60,205 bases of DNA, from assembly GCA_919902495.1 (NCBI GenBank), contig CAKKRC010000014.1, positions 1-60,205 on the forward strand. The letters run 5' to 3'. A program made the translations under genes and the position numbers. Of the stretch, positions 17,163 to 23,703 are shown piece by piece. Source of the stretch: Nitrospiria bacterium. GTDB lineage: Bacteria; Nitrospirota; UBA9217. Under the pieces are notes generated by a model. It made no database searches. It had not been told where the DNA came from and saw nothing but the letters and a program-made list of their open reading frames with translations. Each line of letters opens with the position of its first letter. The first letter of the stretch is position 1.

Positions 17163-17416
17163 TTCCACTGGTCCTCATCGATCCGCTCAAAGATCTTCGT
17201 GTTCTTACTGAACGACGCGGTCTCCTCCTTGCTCCAGCCCCCCGCAAGCCCGTCCAGGTCGTGGTGTTTCTTGAATACCGGCTCCTTGCCCGTGCCGGTG
17301 ACCTTCTTCAGGGCCTGGATGATCCACTGGTTCGCGCTCAAATTGTTCTGTAGCGCCCGAGACTTGATGGCCCGGTCCAGCTCGGTGTCGATGCCGCGTA
17401 TGGTCAGCGTTTTCAT
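17159..17416 (-). CDS. vapB: Antitoxin VapB, ribbon-helix-helix type
   Basis: The antitoxin binds VapC and represses the operon. The 85 residues begin with an RHH DNA-binding segment (TLTIRGIDTELDRAIKSRAL then NNLSANQWIIQALKKV) and end in a charged, probably disordered VapC-binding tail (WSKEETASFSKNTKIFERI). The ATG at 17416 follows GGAGGC. A near-perfect promoter lies 45-75 bases upstream. Confidence 0.92.
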   Translation of the reverse strand: MKTLTIRGIDTELDRAIKSRALQNNLSANQWIIQALKKVTGTGKEPVFKKHHDLDGLAGGWSKEETASFSKNTKIFERIDEDQWK

Positions 17417-17460
17417 GGAAGCCTCCAAAATAGTTGCATTCACAATATGATGTCACTATG

Positions 17461-17489
17461 ATTATACTATTTGCCTGCATGCACGTCAA
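17461..17489 (-). promoter_or_regulatory. vapBC promoter with possible operator arms
   Basis: On the minus strand TTGACG (17489-17484), a 17-base spacer and a perfect TATAAT (17466-17461). The spacer holds the palindrome TGCATGCA. Between promoter and vapB, AAATAGT (near 17424) and ACTATTT (near 17467) form a spaced inverted repeat that could be VapB half-sites. The promoter is well supported, the operator is inference. Confidence 0.7.
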
Positions 17490-17662
17490 CCTGTTTTCCA
17501 CGCGGGCCCGAAAGTTATTTTGGTGACGTTGTTGTTGAAATTGCGTGGCAATAAAACAACCTATTCTTGCCGTCCCCGCTTCTTTCTCGAAACCTCATAC
17601 CTTCAGACTTGAGTTGTCGATGTATTGCTTTTCTCCATTTGCAGCACAAACCAGAAAAGCAA

Positions 17663-17688
17663 AAGGCTCCGGAGTATTCCGGAGCCTT
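17663..17688 (-). terminator. Rho-independent terminator of the GAF-PAS gene
   Basis: AGGCTCCGGA and TCCGGAGCCT pair around GTAT-type loop bases. On the minus strand the stem is followed by TTTTGCTTTTC. It lies about 30 bases after the GAF-PAS stop codon. The sequence is nearly the same as the terminator at 16668-16697. Confidence 0.8.
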
Positions 17689-17714
17689 CATAAATATTGT
17701 TTCCTGAGTCTCTG

Positions 17715-18989
17715 TTATTTGTTCCCCGCCCGCAGCTCCGCGATCTCCCGCTCCTTTTCCGCCAGCCGTTGTTCCAGACGGGCGTAAGCGGACATGTCGC
17801 GCGCGACCGCCTGGACGAAGCGCCTGCCCATGAGTGTCAGACCGACGCAGCTCACCTCGACCGGGACAACAGCACCATCGTTGCGCTTCAGTCCCGCGTT
17901 CCTGAGCGACTGGCCGCCCTGGACCGTTTCGGCGAGCATGCCCTGCACCTGGGACGCGTCGGACAGGAGCTCGGCAAGGTTCTTGTGCACGAGGTCGAAC
18001 TTCCCGAATCCCGACAGGCGCACGGCGTGCTCGTTGGCGAACACGATGTCCCCGCCCTCGGACAGGACAAAGATCGCTTCATTGGCGTTCTCCACCAGGG
18101 TGCGGTACCGTTCTTCCGAGGAACGGAGCTCCTCGGTCTTCTCCGTGACCCATTGTTCCAGTTCCATGTTCATCTTCCGGAGCTCGGCCTGAAGCAGTTC
18201 GTTCTGCATGGTGTTGGAAAGGAGACCCGCGAGTGTGGTGAAGAAGTTGATCTCCTCGTCGGTGAAGTTCTTCGCTTTCCCATAGAGCAGCTCAATGACG
18301 CCCATCAGCGCGCCGTTGGAATAGACATAGAGCGGCAGGCAGTAGAGGGACGAGTAGCTGGAAAGCGCGAGGCCCGGCGCCTCGCTGAACCGCTTGTCCT
18401 TGGTAAAGTCCTTGAGCGTGACCGGTTCGACCCTGCGCGCCACCCATCCCTCGATGCCCTGTCCCTGCGGGATACGCACCATGCCGACGGCCTCCTGGCG
18501 GTAGCCGTTGGTCGCGGCCAGGACCAGTTCGTCCTTCTTTTTCTCATAACGGTAGATCAGGCAGACATCGGCAGACATGACCCGGGCCGTGATGTCGGCG
18601 ACGTCCTTCAACCGGTCGGGGAACAGCCGGGGCGAGTTCGCCGCGTAGTTGGCGTCATGGATCCCCAGGAACTTGATGAACAGGTCGTCCTTCATGTCCA
18701 GGAGCTCTTCCTGCTTGATGTGCAGCTCGAGGTTGGCGTCCTCCAGCCTGCGGTAGTAGGGGGCGATCATGGTGCGGAACAGGACATAGGCCGCGATCGG
18801 GATGACCAGGAAGAACAGTATGGTCAGGGCAAAACCCCGCGCATCATGGTTGGAGATATAGTAGCCTCCCACCGTGCCTGCGGTTATGGCCGCCACCAGC
18901 ACAAGGGCGAGGAGAACGATGCTCAGCCCCTTCCTGCCCCCCTGTTCGACGTCGGACAGCGGTCCGCTGCCACCTCTCCTGTTCAGCAT
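17715..18989 (-). CDS. Membrane GAF-PAS sensor protein without output domain
   Basis: The 424 residues run: two transmembrane helices (about 22-44 and 51-72), a coiled-coil linker (RRLEDANLELHIKQEELLDMKD), a GAF domain (about 130-270), a second coiled coil (NMELEQWVTEKTEELRSSEERY) and one PAS domain (about 300-405), ending in another short coiled coil. There is no kinase, GGDEF, EAL or HTH output. It must act through a partner, possibly by heteromerisation. The start is set by GAGGAGG before the ATG at 18989. Confidence 0.88.
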   Translation of the reverse strand: MLNRRGGSGPLSDVEQGGRKGLSIVLLALVLVAAITAGTVGGYYISNHDARGFALTILFFLVIPIAAYVLFRTMIAPYYRRLEDANLELHIKQEELLDMKDDLFIKFLGIHDANYAANSPRLFPDRLKDVADITARVMSADVCLIYRYEKKKDELVLAATNGYRQEAVGMVRIPQGQGIEGWVARRVEPVTLKDFTKDKRFSEAPGLALSSYSSLYCLPLYVYSNGALMGVIELLYGKAKNFTDEEINFFTTLAGLLSNTMQNELLQAELRKMNMELEQWVTEKTEELRSSEERYRTLVENANEAIFVLSEGGDIVFANEHAVRLSGFGKFDLVHKNLAELLSDASQVQGMLAETVQGGQSLRNAGLKRNDGAVVPVEVSCVGLTLMGRRFVQAVARDMSAYARLEQRLAEKEREIAELRAGNK

Positions 18990-19026
18990 TGCTCCTCCTC
19001 GTTGTTCCGGAATAACCATGATTATA

Positions 19027-19878
19027 TCATTTTTTAAGGGAACGGAGCAGATCATCCACTGCTTGTTCCACATTGACCGGCATCGCAAGGTCGACGCCGT
19101 TCTCCCTCAGCCTGTTGAACAGATCGGTCAGCACCGGCGGATCGATGCTCGATCGCCGGAGCGCGTCCACCTGCGTAAAGATGTCCAGGGGCGTCCCGGC
19201 GGTGACAACGCCCTCCCCCTTGGCGAGGACATAGACCCGGTCCGCGAAGCTTCCCACGAGGTTCAGGTCATGGGTGGACATGATGATGCTCATCCCCTCT
19301 TTGTTCCGCCGGTTCAGGATACCCACGAGCTCGGCCCGGGAACGGGTATCAAGGCCCTCGAACGGTTCATCGAGGATCAGGAGTGCGGGGCGCATGACCA
19401 GGGCGCCGGCCAGGGCAACCTTGCGCTTTTCCCCGCCCGAGAGATAGTGGCAGATCTTGTCCCGCAGATGGGCGATGCCGAGCTCGGCCATGACCGCGTC
19501 CACCATCCGGCCCGTCTCGTCCCTGCTGATGCCGTAGTTCCGGGGCGAGAACGCTATGTCCTCCCAGACCGTGGGAGACAGGATCTGCTCCTCCACATTC
19601 TGCAGAAGAACGCCGATGCGCTCGCGGATGGTGTTGTACTCGGTCGCGGGATCCACGCCAAAGACCGTCACCCTGCCCTCGTCCGGTTTCAGGAGGCCGA
19701 GGATATGATAGAGGAGCGTGGTCTTTCCGGACCCGTTCCCGCCCAGCACCACCACCCGTTCCCCGCGGTTCACCACGAAATCCAGACCGCAGATATGGAT
19801 CTCCGTCGTGTCGGGATAGATGTGCTTGAGGCAACTGACGGTTACGATGCTGTCTATAAGCGTGGGTAATTTGATCAT
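19027..19878 (-). CDS. cbiO: Energy-coupling factor ATPase CbiO (cobalt/nickel import)
   Basis: This is the ATP-binding subunit of an ECF-type metal transporter. The 283 residues have Walker A GGNGSGKTT, Q-loop LLQNVEEQILSPTVWEDIAF (typical of CbiO/EcfA), signature LSGGEKRK, Walker B LLILDEPFEGLD and H-loop STHDLNL. It is downstream of cbiM and cbiQ in the same direction, separated from cbiQ by a REP-like repeat. Confidence 0.94.
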   Translation of the reverse strand: MIKLPTLIDSIVTVSCLKHIYPDTTEIHICGLDFVVNRGERVVVLGGNGSGKTTLLYHILGLLKPDEGRVTVFGVDPATEYNTIRERIGVLLQNVEEQILSPTVWEDIAFSPRNYGISRDETGRMVDAVMAELGIAHLRDKICHYLSGGEKRKVALAGALVMRPALLILDEPFEGLDTRSRAELVGILNRRNKEGMSIIMSTHDLNLVGSFADRVYVLAKGEGVVTAGTPLDIFTQVDALRRSSIDPPVLTDLFNRLRENGVDLAMPVNVEQAVDDLLRSLKK

Positions 19879-19921
19879 AACAGGTCTCTATTTCGCATCT
19901 ACTACAAACATACTCACTATT

Positions 19922-20007
19922 GTGTCATTGCGAGGAGCGTAGCGACGAAGCAATCTTTTATTTTACGCCGGGATTGCCGCGCTCCCTTCGGTCGCTCGCA
20001 AAGACAA
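19922..20007. repeat. REP-like palindrome (GTCATTGCGAGGAGCG family)
   Basis: GTCATTGCGAGGAGCGTAGC and AAGCAATCT on the left face AGATTGC-type and GCTCGCAAAGAC words on the right. It separates cbiQ from cbiO. The same family is seen at 46968-47055. This element type recurs in many environmental genomes, usually between genes. Confidence 0.75.
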
Positions 20008-20032
20008 GGGAACATGACTTTATGCAGGCGAC

Positions 20033-20737
20033 TTAGCGCCATAACAGGACCGTCGTCAGCACCGCCAATCCCGTTCCCACGGGCAGCCAGTCATGCACAC
20101 CGACGGCTCCCACGGTCGTTTCCGCCATTTTCCCATTGTATCCCCGCACGACCATGACCGCGTAGAGCCGCGAGGACCGTTCAACGGCCCGGACCAGCAG
20201 CGCCCCGATGCCCTTGGCGATGTTCGAGCTGTTCTTCACGATGTTGCCCGGTGAGAACCCGCCCCGGAGCCGGATCGCCGTGCCGAAATTGTCCATCATG
20301 TCCAGCAGGATAAAGAGCGTCCGGTAGGTCATGAACAGCCCGGCTGCCAGTATCTCGGGAAGAAATGCGCTCAGGAACGAAAAGATCTTCGGGTACGGGG
20401 TGCTTACAATGACCATCCCCACGGCGTACGCGGGGGTGACGGCCTTGAGCAGGAGTACGGCATAGGTCCACCCGTCGCCCCGGAGGCTGACGGCATAGAG
20501 CAGGGCAAAGACCGCGGCGTACAACGACAGAGCGCCGATGACCGCCCAGGGGAGCCCTGCCAGGGCCGCGAGAACGATCAGCATGCCTGTCCCAACCGCC
20601 AGCGGGTAGGGATCCCTGCACGCAACGGCTGCGGCAACCACGAACGCCAGGAACAGGAGCTTGGACAGCACGGAGGCCCGATGGAACGGACCGGAGCCGT
20701 TTGCCGCCCAGTAATCGACCCTTGCCACATCGATCAT
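20033..20737 (-). CDS. cbiQ: ECF transporter transmembrane protein CbiQ
   Basis: CbiQ couples ATP hydrolysis by CbiO to substrate binding by CbiM. It is 234 residues from the ATG at 20737, with five or so transmembrane segments. The two cytoplasmic coupling motifs are recognisable: AIRLRGGF near 165 and VVRGYNGKM near 205. It overlaps cbiM by ATGA. The ending TVLLWR is close to the membrane. Confidence 0.92.
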   Translation of the reverse strand: MIDVARVDYWAANGSGPFHRASVLSKLLFLAFVVAAAVACRDPYPLAVGTGMLIVLAALAGLPWAVIGALSLYAAVFALLYAVSLRGDGWTYAVLLLKAVTPAYAVGMVIVSTPYPKIFSFLSAFLPEILAAGLFMTYRTLFILLDMMDNFGTAIRLRGGFSPGNIVKNSSNIAKGIGALLVRAVERSSRLYAVMVVRGYNGKMAETTVGAVGVHDWLPVGTGLAVLTTVLLWR

Positions 20738-21453
20738 AGGCCGCACCTCGATGGATCGGTCCGGCAGGTATCCTTGTGCAGGGTGTGGGCAAGCAGGTCC
20801 GGCCGTACCTGGGAGATGAACCTGATGACCGCGCCGGTAATGGCCCCTTCGATGATCCACCCGATCACACCGAGGGACAGCACGACGATCGCAAAGGTGG
20901 TAAGCGACGCGGGTACCGCCGCATCATGGCCGCGCTCCGCTGCCGTTTCTGATCCATGTTCGTGACCGTAGGTCTGGGGATCGACATGGGAGACGCCGAC
21001 GATGGCGATCAGGAGCAGCGAGACCAGAAAGAGTGCCAAGACCGTTGCAAGGGCTGCGCGCCAGTAGGTTGAGAGCTTATCTGTCAAGATATAGTAGAAC
21101 GTATGGCCGAGCATGGCCTCGGCCCCCAGCAGGATCGTGTTCAGGCCTATCACGGTGATCCCGCCGTGGCCCAGGAAGGCCAGCATGAGGTTCACGATGA
21201 CCGCCGCGACGAACCCCAGCGAAGGGCCCAGGAGGATACCGGTGGCGACGGACAGGTTCAGGTGATAGGCGATGGGAATGATCTCAAGGCTCATGGCGAC
21301 CAGCATGACCGCCGACAGGACGCCCAGGAGCGGGATCTTTTTCTTCATGTCCATGCCGCGGAGCCGGTAGAGGCTGAAGGCGAGCAAACAAGCCATGATC
21401 AGGAAGCCGGAGATCCAGAGCCAGACGGGAAATATCCCGTCCGGGATGTGCAT
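20734..21453 (-). CDS. cbiM: Cobalt/nickel ECF substrate-binding component CbiM
   Basis: CbiM binds Co(II) or Ni(II), using the amino-terminal MHIPDG. It is 239 residues from the ATG at 21453, chosen because it puts His at position 2 as the family requires. An ATG nine bases upstream has the better-spaced AAGG. Helices carry GHGGITVIGLNTILLGAEAMLG. A His-rich loop (HVDPQTYGHEHG) and a last helix take the place where separate CbiN/CbiL genes are often found. No cobalamin riboswitch was seen upstream. Confidence 0.92.
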   Translation of the reverse strand: MHIPDGIFPVWLWISGFLIMACLLAFSLYRLRGMDMKKKIPLLGVLSAVMLVAMSLEIIPIAYHLNLSVATGILLGPSLGFVAAVIVNLMLAFLGHGGITVIGLNTILLGAEAMLGHTFYYILTDKLSTYWRAALATVLALFLVSLLLIAIVGVSHVDPQTYGHEHGSETAAERGHDAAVPASLTTFAIVVLSLGVIGWIIEGAITGAVIRFISQVRPDLLAHTLHKDTCRTDPSRCGL

Positions 21454-21506
21454 ATGCGTCATAGGAATGCCTTAATTAAGAATAAAATTCTTACAAAAAT
21501 GGAAAG

Positions 21507-21651
21507 AATATCTCTCGCAACCAACAGTAGGCGCTTCTAAGCGAGTCGCCAAGCTCGCAAAGAAAGGCCAAATCATTTGGTTTCAAAACCAGGATTTAAA
21601 GATTTCCTTTGCGTACTTTGCGGCTTTGCGAGAGATGCCTTTTGCTTTCGA
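21507..21651. repeat. GCAAAG-word palindrome, with 55-base arm copied at 26313
   Basis: The left part has CTCGCAACC and AGCTCGCAAAGAAAGG, the right part CCTTTGCGTACTTTGCGGC. Bases 21597-21651 are, on the opposite strand, identical to 26313-26367. It lies between cbiM and the holin-family protein. The right arm alone was enough to survive at the second locus. Confidence 0.8.
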
Positions 21652-21753
21652 CCTTTTTTCCATGTTGTCCGGATTAGGGAAATTAGACACCGATGACAGA
21701 TATCCAATCACAGACTGATGCCCTAGATCTTTACTTTCTTCATTCCACTGACC

Positions 21754-22146
21754 CTACTGTTTGTCCCCGCCCTTCCGGGTAGAACTGATATGGACCATCC
21801 TGCCGTCTCCCCCGATGAAGATATTGAGAAGCCAGCTCACGAGGCTGATCACCAGCGCCCCCCAGAATGCCGCGCGGAACGTCTCGATGGTGAATCCGGG
21901 CACCAGGTCCGCGACGATCTTGAGCATGAAGGCGTTGATCACGAGGGTGAACAGGCCGAGGGTGAGTATGTTGATCGGCAGGGTCAGGAGCAGCACCACC
22001 GGCCGGATGATGGCATTCACCACGCCCAGGATCCCGGCGGCCAGGATCCCCATGCCGAGGGTCTTGATCCTGATGCCGTCGATGAGGGACGCGGCGACCA
22101 TGAGCGCCAGCAGGTTCATGGACCACCGAAGGAAGAAACCGATCAT
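21754..22146 (-). CDS. Phage holin family 4 (PF04020) small membrane protein
   Basis: The 130 residues have four transmembrane helices: MIGFFLRWSMNLLALMVAA, GMGILAAGILGVVNAIIRPV, LPINILTLGLFTLVINAFML and FWGALVISLVSWLLNIFI. The NAIIRPVVLLLTLPINILTLGLF block is the family signature. Such proteins are widespread in chromosomes and are not evidence of a prophage. Function is unknown. GGAGGC precedes the ATG at 22146. Confidence 0.9.
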   Translation of the reverse strand: MIGFFLRWSMNLLALMVAASLIDGIRIKTLGMGILAAGILGVVNAIIRPVVLLLTLPINILTLGLFTLVINAFMLKIVADLVPGFTIETFRAAFWGALVISLVSWLLNIFIGGDGRMVHISSTRKGGDKQ

Positions 22147-22276
22147 GCTGCCTCCAAGGTTTGAGATAGTAGCATACTTACCGGGTGTTTGCAACCGGAG
22201 GCTCCCCAGCCGGGATTATTAATACGTGGGAAAAGAACTGATCAGGATGCGCGGCGGCAGAATGAGGCACGGGACC

Positions 22277-23179
22277 TCACGGATCGGTGGTGACGCGGTT
22301 CTTTCCGGCGGTCTTGCTCTCATACATGAACCGGTCCGCCCGTTCCAGCACCGTCGCTTCGGTGTCGTCGCTGCGGGCGAGGGTCGCGCCGACGGAGATC
22401 GTGACCTGCTGGACGGGACTGGCGATCCGGCTGGACTGTTCCACGAGGATGCGGAACCGGTTGGCGGCGGCGATCAGCTGCTCCTTTTCGACGTTCGCGA
22501 TCACCGCGATGAACTCGTCGCCGCCCCACCTCGCGACCACGTCGAAGGAACGGGCGCTGTTCATCAGCGTTTTCGCCACCATCTTCAGCACCTCGTCGCC
22601 GGCGGCGTGCCCGCACTCGTCGTTGATGCACTTGAAGCGGTCGATGTCTATGAAGACCACGCCGAACGGCCAGCCGTAGCGCTGGAACTCCTCATACCGC
22701 GCATGGAGGGTGATCTCGGCGTATCGCCGGTTGGCCGTGCCGGTGAGGGGATCGAGATAGGCAAGCTTTTCGAACGCCTCCATCCGTGCTATGGCGGAAA
22801 GCTTCAAGGAGTTGTCGGTGAACACTTCGACCCCTCCCATGATCTCGCCGCGCTCGTTCCGAAGCGGGGTGATGCGTACGTTGACGGAAACGCGGTGTCC
22901 GTCCTTGTGCCGGAGATACACATCGGCGGTCCGCTCGACGCCGTCCAGCATCGTTGCCGCGAGCGGACACAGTTCTTTGCACAGGAGGGTGCCTTTGCCG
23001 TCGACATGCATCAGGATGTTATCGAAGCAGCGGCTGCCGACGACCTCGGCCGCGGAGTGCCCCGTGATCCGCTCGGCCCCCTTGTTCCAGTAGGTGATCT
23101 TCCGGTCACGGTCGACGAAGTAGACACCGTCGTAAAGGTTGTCCAGAATCGCGTGATAGAAATTGTCGCTGTCCGTCAT
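22277..23179 (-). CDS. PAS-GGDEF diguanylate cyclase
   Basis: This 300-residue cytoplasmic protein has an N-terminal PAS domain (about 8-130, with DGVYFVDRDRKITYWN) and a GGDEF domain (about 145-300). The catalytic loop is WGGDEF, and RSFD lies five residues before it, so the RxxD inhibitory site is present. Cys residues in the PAS (CFDNIL, LLCKELC) might bind a metal or cluster. The ATG at 23179 is preferred to a TTG 15 bases upstream. Confidence 0.93.
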   Translation of the reverse strand: MTDSDNFYHAILDNLYDGVYFVDRDRKITYWNKGAERITGHSAAEVVGSRCFDNILMHVDGKGTLLCKELCPLAATMLDGVERTADVYLRHKDGHRVSVNVRITPLRNERGEIMGGVEVFTDNSLKLSAIARMEAFEKLAYLDPLTGTANRRYAEITLHARYEEFQRYGWPFGVVFIDIDRFKCINDECGHAAGDEVLKMVAKTLMNSARSFDVVARWGGDEFIAVIANVEKEQLIAAANRFRILVEQSSRIASPVQQVTISVGATLARSDDTEATVLERADRFMYESKTAGKNRVTTDP

Positions 23180-23200
23180 ACTGTTGCCCGCCAAATCGGT

Positions 23201-23418
23201 CTAGTGTAGTGCATCCAACGCTTCTTTACTTAGACAGCCTCTCTTCTTGAAAAAAGAGGTCTTGCAGGCCTTCTCGGGCATCAGGTTCGAACCACCTCCC
23301 CAACCCCTCCTTGGCAAGGAGGGGCAGTGAAGAGTCCCTCCCCTTGCTAAGGGGAGGTCAGGTGGGGTGATTTAAGTTGAATGGCATAGGTAAAGCAATT
23401 TACGACTCACTACACTAG
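23201..23418. mobile_element. MITE-like element with 11-bp terminal inverted repeats
   Basis: CTAGTGTAGTG (23201-23211) and CACTACACTAG (23408-23418) are perfect inverted ends. Similarity continues imperfectly inward for another 15-20 bases. The 218-base interior holds a CCTCCCC/GGGGAGG palindrome (23291-23369) that also occurs at 47846-47922 inside an element with different ends. No transposase is encoded. The right end supplies the stop codon of the next gene. Confidence 0.65.
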
Positions 23419-23681
23419 GATTGTCGTTCGGTGCCTTGCAGGTCCCCTTCCTTTTCTTTTTCCTTGATCTCCACCGTTTCCAGGACACGAAGAAGCCGCT
23501 TCAGCCGGTCCCGCACCTGTTCTTTCCTGGCGCGAAGGTCCTCCGCCTCCCGGGCGCTGGCGCTCGCCCGGTCCAGATCCCCTTCGAGCTCGCGGACCCT
23601 GTCGCGGAGCCCGTGGTTCTCCTCGACCAGCGCACGCACCCTCTTTTCCACCTCGGCGAACCGCGCAGCAAGATCGTTCAC
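23415..23681 (-). CDS. Small coiled-coil protein (ZapB-like)
   Basis: The 88 residues are almost wholly coiled coil with a heptad pattern (VRALVEENHGLRDRVRELEGDLDRA), rich in Arg, Glu and Leu. This resembles ZapB-type cell-division proteins, but zapA is not next to it. It starts with GTG at 23681 after GGAGGGACT, 22 bases behind the transglycosylase gene. Its TAG stop lies in the inverted end of the MITE-like element, so the original C-terminus may differ. Confidence 0.75.
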   Translation of the reverse strand: MNDLAARFAEVEKRVRALVEENHGLRDRVRELEGDLDRASASAREAEDLRARKEQVRDRLKRLLRVLETVEIKEKEKEGDLQGTERQS

Positions 23682-23703
23682 AGTCCCTCCACCAGCCGGA
23701 TGA

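Noticed and set aside
21463-21753. Cobalamin riboswitch upstream of cbiM
   Set aside because: No B12-box-like conserved core or paired helices were seen. The gap holds a GCAAAG-word palindrome instead.
21754-22146. Possible prophage marked by a phage holin family protein
   Set aside because: PF04020 proteins are common chromosomal membrane proteins. There is no lysin, portal, terminase or integrase nearby.
23281-23300. TTCGAACC-like T-loop suggesting a tRNA
   Set aside because: It belongs to the CCTCCCC palindrome. No acceptor or anticodon arms can be fitted.
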